Below are positions 1 to 6,043 of a stretch of DNA of 7,149 bases, piece by piece; the first letter of the stretch is position 1, and every line of letters begins with the position of its first letter. The stretch covers positions 1 through 7,149 of the forward strand of contig JAKDNQ010000106.1 in assembly GCA_030456405.1 (NCBI GenBank), written 5' to 3'. Origin of the DNA: Nitrospira sp. Its GTDB lineage: Bacteria > Nitrospirota > Nitrospiria > Nitrospirales > Nitrospiraceae. The notes under the pieces were generated by a model. It worked only from the letters and a program-made list of their open reading frames with translations. It was not told the DNA's origin and did no database searches. The translations under genes were made by a program, and so were the position numbers.

Positions 1-164
1 AAGATCCTCGCGCCTACCACGGCATCGCCGAATACTATTCCCAAAAGGGAAAGCGCGAGAGCGCACTGGACAATTTCGCCAAGGCGCTCAAGTACTACAA
101 AGATCCGGAAAAGAAAAACATGATTTTGAATCAGCTCTTTCAAGAAGGCCAGATGGCGGACTAG
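1..164 (+). CDS. 3' end of a tetratricopeptide-repeat-like protein (5' part outside the window)
   Basis: An open frame enters from the left edge (first whole codon at 3) and ends at TAG 162-164, giving the last 53 residues of a protein. The tail contains a helix-turn-helix pattern of the TPR kind: YHGIAEYYSQKGKRESALDN followed by a second helix with FAKALKYY. The small-A-Y-G-A-F-A-KAL spacing is characteristic of TPR and Sel1-like repeats, which act as protein-protein docking scaffolds and have no catalytic residues. Codon use fits a real gene. The function of the whole protein cannot be told from this fragment. Its stop codon directly abuts the palindromic repeat at 165, so that repeat would form the 3' end of its mRNA. 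The frame is well supported and the TPR assignment moderately so. Confidence 0.7.
   Translation, partial: DPRAYHGIAEYYSQKGKRESALDNFAKALKYYKDPEKKNMILNQLFQEGQMAD
159..164 (+). repeat. GACTAG hexamer abutting the outer end of repeat copy 1
   Basis: GACTAG, which is the last codon plus the stop codon of the left-edge gene, touches the outer end of repeat copy 1. The same hexamer in the same orientation touches the outer end of repeat copy 2 at 5132-5137. This would fit a target-site duplication around a 4967-bp insert. However, the distance to the conserved TGCTGAAAA core differs by two bases between the ends (five versus three), so chance is possible. Confidence 0.3.
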
Positions 165-288
165 CAGAATGCTGAAAAAGACCGCCAGCTGCGTTCTCCC
201 CTCGAAAGCATCCTCAACGTAGCCAGGGGCTACGCCTCCGGTGCTTCCATCGGCTGCGGCCTTGCTGACGGCCTTTTTGAGCATCCTG
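165..288 (-). repeat. Long imperfect palindromic repeat, copy 1 (Nitrospira-like hairpin element)
   Basis: The outer arms 165-189 and 264-288 are inverted repeats pairing at 21 of 25 positions. Mismatches are at 168/285, 174/279, 181/272 and 185/268. Inside is a second hairpin: AAGCA (206-210) with TGCTT (242-246), then CGTAGCC (218-224) with GGCTACG (228-234) around a 3-base loop. Read as minus-strand RNA, three of the four mismatches become G-U wobbles, leaving only a C-C mismatch, so I assign the element to the minus strand. From memory it resembles repeats seen many times in Nitrospira genomes; this was not searched. It also sits where a terminator for the upstream gene would be, although its five T's (274-278) pair with A's inside the stem instead of forming a free tail. 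A second copy is at 5053-5131. Confidence 0.8.
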
Positions 289-316
289 CGAAGCTGTGAT
301 GTTGAGCAAGATGGGA

Positions 317-342
317 AGAGCAGAAAGTAGCTCTGTTATACG
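317..342 (+). promoter_or_regulatory. Possible extended -10 promoter of the mod-res operon with an adjoining inverted repeat
   Basis: TGT-TATACG at 334-342 fits an extended -10 element (TGn followed by a TATAAT-like hexamer), about 100 bases before the mod start. No good -35 lies 17 bases upstream, which an extended -10 promoter can tolerate. Just in front is a small inverted repeat, AGAGC (317-321) and GCTCT (330-334), which could be an operator. No controller protein gene is seen next to mod. The rest of 289-427 shows nothing else convincing. Confidence 0.3.
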
Positions 343-427
343 ACCGCGCGTTTAACTGGTGATGCTTCATATTTCCGAAGAAATGGCGGGCTGATTTGTC
401 AGGAAGAAACAGGTATTCTTCCGCGAC

Positions 428-433
428 GAAAGG
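428..433 (+). promoter_or_regulatory. Ribosome binding site that sets the mod start
   Basis: GAAAGG lies seven bases before ATG 441 and is the only Shine-Dalgarno-like sequence near the 5' end of the gene. The upstream in-frame TTG at 396 (just after an in-frame TGA at 393-395) and the GTG at 438 lack a comparable site. This supports 441 as the start. Confidence 0.55.
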
Positions 434-440
434 CTATGTG

Positions 441-2267
441 ATGTCAAGATACGACCACCTCTCAAAGGACGAACTAGTACGTCTGCTCGCAGCAAGAGAC
501 CGTCGCGATGCAACGCGTTTTGGCCTCGTATGGGAAGCCAATGAGATTGAGCGCGACAAGGCGATCAATTCGGACTTCGTCGCACTTGACCTTCTGCCTG
601 AACAGAGCGTCGGCAAAGCGCCGTGGCAAAATCTGATCATCGAAGGGGACAACTTCGACGCCCTACGCTACCTCCGTATGACCCACGCCGGACGCGTGAA
701 GTGCATTCTCATTGATCCACCCTACAACACGGGGAAAAAAGACTTTGTATATAACGATCACTTTGTCGATGCAAACGACTCGTGGCGCTTTTCTACCTGG
801 ATTGAATTCCTTTACCAACGACTTATCATTGCACGCGACCTACTGCGCGAAGATGGTGTGCTGCTCTGCTGTATCAATGATGACAACAGGGCAAAACTGG
901 AACTGCTTCTAGATAAGGTCATGCCTGGAATGCGGATCGGCAGTATGGCATGGAGGACGCGAGACTCAACGAGTGCAAAAGGTCGAAATTTCAGCGACAC
1001 ACACGAGCATATCTTGATCTATGGGCATAGTAAGTTTGCCTTTAGAGGGCGTGAGAAATCTCAAAAGAAGTATAAAAATCCTGACAAGGATTCTCGCGGA
1101 CCTTGGAATATTGATCCTCTCACGCTGGCGTTTGATCGCATACAACGCCAGAATCTCTTTTATCCTATCCAAAACCCAAAGACTGAGAATTGGTATCCAT
1201 GTGATCCTAATCGCGTCTGGGCATATGCCAGTGAGCAAAACCCAGAAACCAAGATTGAGTCTCTTGATAGCGAAACGATGGAGGAATGGATTCGGCAGGA
1301 CAAGATCGTTTTTCCTGATCCTAAGGAAGAACGGGTAGTGATTTGGAAGACCCTCGAAGAGCTTATTGCCGCGATTGATTCCGGGGATGTTCCTGTCACA
1401 CCTAAAAAGAAAAATCCTCTGCTCTCCAAAGAAACGCCAAACTTCGAATTTTGGGTCGGGAAGCGAGTAGGCTTTGGGCGGCCAGGCTTCAAGAAACATT
1501 GGAAAGACTTACAGAGTTACGTCAATCCTGTCGGCAGTTGGATTGCCCGTCTGAACGAGGACGTTGAAGAGGACGAATTTCTCGCGCTTCGTTCGCGGGA
1601 AGCCGGAGAGGGTACGGGTGTGATCGAAAAGATTTTCGCGAAAAAGGTTTTCACCTATCCTAAGCCACCGTCACTGATGCAGCAACTCGTTGAGCAATCC
1701 TCTGGAGGTGACGACATTGTTCTTGATTTCTTCGGTGGTTCAGGCACAACGGCACATGCCGTCCTCCAACAGAACGCGGATGACGGTCATAATCGGCAAT
1801 TCATAATTGTATCGAATGCTGAAGCCACCGCGGATGAGCCTAATAAGAATATTTGTCGAGATATCTGTGGCCCGCGCGTCAAGGCTGTAATTAACGGGTT
1901 TGGCGGCGGTGCTCCTGCTGGCGGCAATTTCGCCTATCTACGATGCCGCCGAATTGCGCCAGGACGTTTGGTGGAGATTGAGCACGCACAGGTTTGGACA
2001 GCATTGCAGATGATTCATAGGGAGACACTTGAAGAGTTCACTGCGGGGAAATTTCTTTGCGCGGGGAACGACGAAGCTGCGCTGATTTATGTCCCACGTT
2101 TCAATACAGAGTTGGTGCCTGTCCTGTGCAAGGCGGTTAGTGAAAGTGCGTCGGTGATCATCTACTCCTGGCAGCCGGAGACGCTCCGCCAGTACATCCG
2201 AGCTGTGCATGTGCAACATGAAGCCATTCCCGAAAGCCTGCATCGTAGGTTCGGAATGAAAGGATGA
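441..2267 (+). CDS. mod: Type III-like site-specific DNA methyltransferase (adenine-N6), Mod subunit
   Basis: The protein would transfer a methyl group from S-adenosylmethionine to adenine N6 within a specific DNA site, protecting host DNA and giving sequence specificity to its partner nuclease. With the 441 start it has 608 residues, normal for Type III Mod proteins. The catalytic motif IV, DPPYNTG, is at residues 92-98, and the AdoMet-binding motif I, VLDFFGGSGTT, is near the C-terminus at 427-437. Motif IV before motif I is the beta-class order, and DPPY indicates N6-adenine rather than cytosine. Between them, about residues 190-350, lies the presumed target recognition domain, which is more AT-rich than the ends of the gene. 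The N-terminus (KDELVRLLAARDRRDATRFG) is of a kind common in this family. The stop is one base before res, so the two are one operon and probably translationally coupled. The target sequence cannot be read from here. No simple-sequence tract suggesting phase variation is present. Confidence 0.9.
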   Translation: MSRYDHLSKDELVRLLAARDRRDATRFGLVWEANEIERDKAINSDFVALDLLPEQSVGKAPWQNLIIEGDNFDALRYLRMTHAGRVKCILIDPPYNTGKKDFVYNDHFVDANDSWRFSTWIEFLYQRLIIARDLLREDGVLLCCINDDNRAKLELLLDKVMPGMRIGSMAWRTRDSTSAKGRNFSDTHEHILIYGHSKFAFRGREKSQKKYKNPDKDSRGPWNIDPLTLAFDRIQRQNLFYPIQNPKTENWYPCDPNRVWAYASEQNPETKIESLDSETMEEWIRQDKIVFPDPKEERVVIWKTLEELIAAIDSGDVPVTPKKKNPLLSKETPNFEFWVGKRVGFGRPGFKKHWKDLQSYVNPVGSWIARLNEDVEEDEFLALRSREAGEGTGVIEKIFAKKVFTYPKPPSLMQQLVEQSSGGDDIVLDFFGGSGTTAHAVLQQNADDGHNRQFIIVSNAEATADEPNKNICRDICGPRVKAVINGFGGGAPAGGNFAYLRCRRIAPGRLVEIEHAQVWTALQMIHRETLEEFTAGKFLCAGNDEAALIYVPRFNTELVPVLCKAVSESASVIIYSWQPETLRQYIRAVHVQHEAIPESLHRRFGMKG

Positions 2268-2268
2268 C

Positions 2269-4740
2269 GTGAGTACAAAGTCACTCAGGGGATTCCAGGA
2301 CGAGGCTGTGAAGAGTGGAGTAGGCCTCTTCACCACGGCTAAGGATCTGCTTGACTCTGCCGGAACAGATTCAATTGGTCGACAGTCCGCGATCAATCAT
2401 AACGGCTATTTATTAATCGAAGCCCCGACAGGGGCTGGCAAGACATTCATGGCCGGAACCATTGTGGAACGGTTCAGCCATGAGGAAGACATCGTGTGGT
2501 TTTGGTTCGCTCCTTTCAAAGGAGTCGTCGGCCAAACGGTAGCTTTCTTACGAGAGCAATTCCACGGTCTACGGCTACGCGAGTTGACCGAAGACCGTGC
2601 AGCTACGATGAGCCGCCGAGGGGATGTTTTTGTGACTACCTGGCAGACTGTTGCGACACGCGTAAGAGACAAGCGCAATGTGCGCAAGGAAGGTGAAGCA
2701 AATCCTTCAATTGACACCCTGATAGACACACTGCGCGATCAAGGTCTCCGCATCGGCGTGGTGGTGGATGAAGCACACCATGGTTTCGGCGGGGGCACAC
2801 AGGCAGAGAAATTCTTTTGCGAGGTTTTGAAGCCTGAATACAGCATTCTCATCACTGCAACGCCAGATGATGCCGACATTAAAGCCTTCGAGAAAGCGAT
2901 GGGGATTGCTGAGCTGCAACGTATTCGTATTAGTCGAGCCGATGCCATGGACGCAGGACTGATTAAGATGGGCGTGAAGTGCGTAGCGTACTTCGTGGAA
3001 CCTGAAAAACGCGCGTTGGTGGATCTCCAAGGCACAGCTTTACGCGATGGTGTGGCTGCGCACCGCAAACTGAAGCAAACACTGGTGGATATGAAAGTGC
3101 CTCTGGTTCCATTGTTGTTGGTGCAGGCCGACTCCAAGGGGCAGAGCATTGAGAAGCTAAAAACCCGGCTCCTCCATATGGGTTTTACCGATGAGCAAAT
3201 CGCCATACATACAGCCGAGGAACCAGATGCCGATCTTCTGGCTCTGGCCAATGATGAGCGGCGCGAAGTGTTGGTTTTTAAGATGGCGGTTGCTCTTGGG
3301 TTCGATGCGCCACGTGCGTTTACGCTTGTCTCCATGCGTGCCAGTCGCGACCCTGAGTTTGGAGTTCAACTCGTGGGTCGCATTTTGCGCGTGCATCGAC
3401 GGCTCCAAGGTCGTGCACAAGCAAAGACGCTTCCGGAAGCACTAACCTATGGCTATGTATTCCTTGCCGATGCCGAAACACAGACCGGACTCGACCGGGC
3501 TGGGCAGCTGATCAATCAAATTCAAACGGAGTATGCGAAAGCGAGTCTCGCCACGGTGGTTTTGCGATTTGCTGAAGATATCTCTGGCGTGGGCATGGTG
3601 GACAAGAGTGGGCAAGTAGAATTCTTTGGCCTACCAGCCGTAGGTACTCCGGGTATCTCAGAAAGTGGCGAAGATACTGGCGAGGCTAGCCCGACGCCAA
3701 GGATTGAGCTGTCTACGAGCTTCGACTTTGGCCGGTTTTTTGGTGGCCATGCCACAACAGAACTCGGCAAAATAACTAGCGGAGGTCCCGCTCAGGTCGC
3801 TGGGCCGCAGGGTAAACACCGATATGCACTGCGCCCAGGGATGCCTAAACGGTTTAAGACGCAAGTCGTCTGTCCGCATAGCGAGGTAACTGAGGAAGAC
3901 TGTGCCCAACGCTTCATGATCTCCACCCGCGATCTGTTCGAGGTGATGAAAAACAAGATTCCCGTGGAAAGGCGCACGCTAGATGTTTTCGAACATACGA
4001 TTCAGCAAGAGTTCAATTTTGCAGCTGACCTCTCACCAACTCAAGCCGCTGAACTAGCACAGATGGCGCTCTGTAAGAATAAGACCTTTGATCCTCGCGA
4101 GCTACGACGCGCGCTTCTACGCCGGGTCGAAATGGTTATGCGAGAGGAAGCCATGGGTACAGCAGACGAGCCTGATCAAGTGGCCCATTTTCTTGATGTG
4201 ATCCTCGCCACGCATCCTGAATTGCTCTACGATGCGCAAAAGGCTGCTCATGCGGAGCATGCAGTCATTCAGGAAGGCGATGAGCTTCCAACGGAGATTG
4301 TTTGCTCCGAGCCGCTCCCAACCTCCCCACACAATCTCTATGGTGTAATGCCAGCGGAACTAAATACATGGGAGAAACCTTTTGCGGAATTGCTGGATCG
4401 AGACGCAAATAAAGTCGTAATGTGGTGGCACCGCAATCTTCCACATAAGCCTTGGTCGGTCAATGTGCTCATGCCCGATGGGCGCGGATTCTTCCCGGAC
4501 TTCGTGATCGGCATCGCTGATCGTAAGTCAGAAGACAACGTTCTCCTTGCTGATCCCAAGCTCAATTTTCAGCGCGATGACGAGGCGCAGAAAGTGTTGG
4601 CTGAACACCGCAGCTACGGACGAGTAATGATCCTGTTTCTAGATGGGAGCACTCGATGGATGACAGTTGGCTATGATCAGAAAGCAAAGAAGCCGATTCT
4701 GACTCGTGAATTCCGGCTATCTGACGCAGCTGGGTTTTGA
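2269..4740 (+). CDS. res: Type III-like restriction enzyme Res subunit: SF2 helicase with C-terminal PD-(D/E)XK nuclease
   Basis: This is an ATP-driven DNA translocase with a nuclease domain, expected to work with Mod and cut DNA carrying unmodified sites. The 823-residue protein has the ordered SF2 motifs: an RGFQ-type Q motif near the N-terminus, Walker A APTGAGKT (52-59), DEAH (167-170), TAT (196-198), a motif IV strand LLLVQAD (282-288), motif V ALGFDAP near 341-348, and motif VI QLVGRILR (367-374). The nuclease core at the C-terminus is PD (743-744) followed by D762-P-K764, preceded by the WWHRN segment usual in Res proteins. It is shorter than the classical EcoP1/EcoP15 Res (about 970 residues). 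The start is GTG, with AAAGGA (2259-2264) four bases ahead inside the mod 3' end; there is one base between the mod stop and this start. It appears intact. An alternative reading is a defence helicase-nuclease outside the strict Type III family, but pairing with a beta-class Mod favours Type III. Confidence 0.87.
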   Translation: MSTKSLRGFQDEAVKSGVGLFTTAKDLLDSAGTDSIGRQSAINHNGYLLIEAPTGAGKTFMAGTIVERFSHEEDIVWFWFAPFKGVVGQTVAFLREQFHGLRLRELTEDRAATMSRRGDVFVTTWQTVATRVRDKRNVRKEGEANPSIDTLIDTLRDQGLRIGVVVDEAHHGFGGGTQAEKFFCEVLKPEYSILITATPDDADIKAFEKAMGIAELQRIRISRADAMDAGLIKMGVKCVAYFVEPEKRALVDLQGTALRDGVAAHRKLKQTLVDMKVPLVPLLLVQADSKGQSIEKLKTRLLHMGFTDEQIAIHTAEEPDADLLALANDERREVLVFKMAVALGFDAPRAFTLVSMRASRDPEFGVQLVGRILRVHRRLQGRAQAKTLPEALTYGYVFLADAETQTGLDRAGQLINQIQTEYAKASLATVVLRFAEDISGVGMVDKSGQVEFFGLPAVGTPGISESGEDTGEASPTPRIELSTSFDFGRFFGGHATTELGKITSGGPAQVAGPQGKHRYALRPGMPKRFKTQVVCPHSEVTEEDCAQRFMISTRDLFEVMKNKIPVERRTLDVFEHTIQQEFNFAADLSPTQAAELAQMALCKNKTFDPRELRRALLRRVEMVMREEAMGTADEPDQVAHFLDVILATHPELLYDAQKAAHAEHAVIQEGDELPTEIVCSEPLPTSPHNLYGVMPAELNTWEKPFAELLDRDANKVVMWWHRNLPHKPWSVNVLMPDGRGFFPDFVIGIADRKSEDNVLLADPKLNFQRDDEAQKVLAEHRSYGRVMILFLDGSTRWMTVGYDQKAKKPILTREFRLSDAAGF

Positions 4741-5052
4741 TTCCCGCTTTATGAATTAAGCACATCTCGCAACCGGACTTAGATCTAGACCCCGATTAGT
4801 TATAGGCCTTGTCTTAGCGCCGGGCATAGAGTCGTAGCCAGCGCCTAGCTTGTGTGCCAAATCCGTGTCGCGCACGCCCTTACTATCTACTCGTCCCCGA
4901 ATCATCTGATTAAAGGACACGAAACGACCAGTGTTGGTGGGCTTTAATTTCGAGGGTTTGAGAACTAGAAGTTTTGCAGGTTTTGTGGACGAGGTACTTC
5001 GACGCTTCCCTTGCACCGATCGCCACGATCAACCAGCCCAAACATTTTTATA
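4741..5052. other. Gene-poor stretch after res; one unconvincing minus-strand ORF
   Basis: No conserved coding region, tRNA-like fold or clear terminator is visible here. The longest open frame is on the minus strand, GTG at 5016 to a stop at 4756 (86 codons). Its product is basic, starts with a weak initiation codon, has no Shine-Dalgarno sequence and matches no family I know. Its C-terminal half (for example GAKTRPITNRGLDLSPVARC) looks more protein-like than its first 20 residues, so it could be a gene remnant. A TATAAA box on the minus strand (5047-5052) lies in front of it but has no partner -35. I treat the stretch as intergenic with a possible decayed or small gene. Confidence 0.4.
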
Positions 5053-5131
5053 GGCTGCTCAAAATTTCTGCCAGCAATGCCGCAGGAAGCGGGACGACTG
5101 AGAACGAAGCTGGAGGGAATTTTCAGCAGCC
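5053..5131 (+). repeat. Palindromic repeat, copy 2 (shorter, inverted relative to copy 1)
   Basis: The arms 5053-5075 and 5109-5131 pair at 19 of 23 positions as Watson-Crick pairs, plus two G-U wobbles on the plus strand (5067/5117, 5069/5115). A C-C mismatch (5060/5124) and a G-A mismatch (5070/5114) remain. Aligned to the reverse complement of copy 1, the left part matches at about 24 of 31 bases (TGCTCAAAA, then CAGCAA and GCCGCAG shared). The right part matches at about 25 of 32 (GAGAACG, AGCTGG and TTTTCAGCA shared). About 40 bases of the centre, including the inner hairpin, are missing. It lies just upstream of the toxin promoter and could insulate it from read-through out of res. Confidence 0.75.
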
Positions 5132-5137
5132 GACTAG
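5132..5137 (+). repeat. GACTAG hexamer abutting the outer end of repeat copy 2
   Basis: Same hexamer and orientation as 159-164, directly touching the end of repeat copy 2. It is the candidate right half of a target-site duplication around the mod-res segment. See the entry at 159-164 for the caveat about unequal spacing. Confidence 0.3.
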
Positions 5138-5144
5138 CCGCGCA

Positions 5145-5163
5145 ATAGCATATTTGCTATACT
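5145..5163 (+). promoter_or_regulatory. Toxin-antitoxin promoter with a palindromic operator over the -10 box
   Basis: ATAGCA (5145-5150) and TGCTAT (5155-5160) form a perfect 6-bp inverted repeat around TATT. The right arm runs into TATACT (5158-5163), a near-consensus -10. The hexamer 17 bases upstream (5135-5140, TAGCCG) is a poor -35. XRE-type antitoxins usually bind such a palindrome and repress their own operon, so this is the expected autoregulatory site. Start of transcription would fall at about the toxin ATG (5171), and no ribosome binding site lies between, which implies a leaderless message. Confidence 0.6.
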
Positions 5164-5170
5164 CACGTCG

Positions 5171-5515
5171 ATGAACTGGCGTGTCTCTTTCTACAGCGCA
5201 GAGCTTCAGGAGGAGATACTTGGACTTCCCGCGGGTTTTGTCGCCCGCTTTTTGCTGTACGCGGAACGTATGGAGGTGTATGGCGCGGATCTCGGTATGC
5301 CCCATACCCGCGCGATAGGCGATGGTTTGTTCGAGCTCAGACTCAAAGCCGGGGAAGGCATTGCCCGAGTGTTCTACTGCACGCTGGTTGGTCGTAGGGT
5401 GGTGATGCTTCATCAGTTCATCAAGAAATCCGAGAAGACTCCGCCGAACGAACTGAAAATCGCACGGAATCGAATGAAAGAGGTGAAAGATGCGAAACAC
5501 TCTGAAAGATTTTAA
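5171..5515 (+). CDS. RelE/ParE-superfamily toxin (Gp49/HigB-like) of a type II toxin-antitoxin pair
   Basis: The 114-residue product matches the phage Gp49-like, HigB-type branch of the RelE/ParE fold. It shows the ordered signature LFELRL (about residues 54-59), the RVFY strand (67-70), a strand ending LHQFIKKSEKTP with its basic run, and a helix of the form ELKIARNRM. Family members mostly inactivate translation by cutting mRNA at the ribosome, although some ParE-like relatives poison gyrase; which applies here is not shown. The order is toxin first, antitoxin second, as in hig-type loci, and the antitoxin start overlaps the toxin end by 26 bases. The ATG lies seven bases after a TATACT box with no Shine-Dalgarno sequence, suggesting leaderless translation. 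The protein is full length and no key segment seems lost. Confidence 0.85.
   Translation: MNWRVSFYSAELQEEILGLPAGFVARFLLYAERMEVYGADLGMPHTRAIGDGLFELRLKAGEGIARVFYCTLVGRRVVMLHQFIKKSEKTPPNELKIARNRMKEVKDAKHSERF
5479..5485 (+). promoter_or_regulatory. Ribosome binding site of the antitoxin, inside the toxin gene
   Basis: AGAGGTG, four bases before ATG 5490, is a strong Shine-Dalgarno sequence. The toxin has none, so the antitoxin should be translated more strongly from the shared mRNA, as a safe type II pair requires. Confidence 0.6.
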
Positions 5516-5966
5516 AGCCCGAGCGCTTACTCGCCAAGACGTGCGCCGCAAATACGAAGGGCTCAGGGAGGAGTTCGAGATTCTAGACGAGATACTCAAG
5601 GCGAGAGCTGGAGCTGGAGTCACCCAAGCTGAGCTCGCGGCTCGAATCGGAACCACGCAATCCGCAGTCGCCCGTTTGGAAACTGCGATGGGGAAGCACT
5701 CCCCGTCAATTGGAACTCTGAAGCGGTACGCCTCGGCGCTGGGGTATCGACTTCAAGTTCGCTTAGTGAAAGAGCAGGGTCTCGCCACTGTTGGAGAGAT
5801 GACAGACAGTGTGCCGGTTGATGCGAGTGCTTTACTGGTGAGAGCGCGAGCCCTTCGAGGAATTCCCAAACGTGTTCGAGTGACGGATCGACTACTCAAT
5901 TCGCTCAAAGGGAGACCCAGGAGTATGTCGAAGGCGAGGGTGCGAGAGAAGCAAAAGGGCGTGTAA
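5490..5966 (+). CDS. XRE-family helix-turn-helix antitoxin with a long C-terminal extension
   Basis: The product has 158 residues. The first 95 or so are a typical HigA-like antitoxin: an N-terminal helix (FKARALTRQDVRRKYEGL) of the sort that contacts the toxin, then an XRE/Cro-type helix-turn-helix at about 44-64 (TQAELAARIGTTQSAVARLE), and a segment GTLKRYASALGYRLQVRL that ends most relatives. It should bind and neutralise the 5171-5515 toxin and repress the operon through the palindrome at 5145-5160. Unusually, about 60 more residues follow (about 96-158), ending in a strongly basic tail rich in K and R. I do not recognise that tail. It could be an extra DNA- or RNA-binding arm, or the result of a lost stop codon fusing a downstream remnant. 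Start ATG 5490 has a good ribosome site and overlaps the toxin gene. Confidence 0.85.
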   Translation: MRNTLKDFKARALTRQDVRRKYEGLREEFEILDEILKARAGAGVTQAELAARIGTTQSAVARLETAMGKHSPSIGTLKRYASALGYRLQVRLVKEQGLATVGEMTDSVPVDASALLVRARALRGIPKRVRVTDRLLNSLKGRPRSMSKARVREKQKGV

Positions 5967-6043
5967 AATCAAACGTTACTCGGATGTGAAGATCTGAACT
6001 TCAGTTGACAGGACCAGCTATTCCCACACATATCTCGACGATC

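Noticed and set aside
271..280. Repeat copy 1 as a classical Rho-independent terminator
   Set aside because: The five T's pair with A's inside the long stem instead of forming an unpaired tail. It may still stop transcription, but the canonical layout is absent.
396..440. Longer mod start at TTG 396, adding 15 residues
   Set aside because: It has no ribosome binding site, whereas ATG 441 has GAAAGG seven bases ahead and begins a family-like N-terminus. The added residues look random.
966..1499. Open frames on the minus strand inside mod, up to 177 codons
   Set aside because: They lie wholly within the well-supported mod gene, match no family and are rich in residues typical of antisense reading.
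4974..5174. Plus-strand 66-codon ORF before the toxin
   Set aside because: It runs straight through the hairpin repeat and the toxin promoter, and its product has no protein-family features.
5123..5656. Minus-strand 177-codon ORF across the toxin-antitoxin pair
   Set aside because: It is antisense to two recognisable overlapping genes and shows no motif of its own.
5987..6003. TGAAG/CTTCA inverted repeat as a terminator between the convergent genes
   Set aside because: There are only five base pairs, low in GC, with no T-run on either strand.
6005..6033. TTGACA at 6005-6010 with CACATAT-like bases 17 bp later, as a plus-strand promoter
   Set aside because: The -10 is poor and it would point into the 3' end of a convergent gene with nothing to drive.
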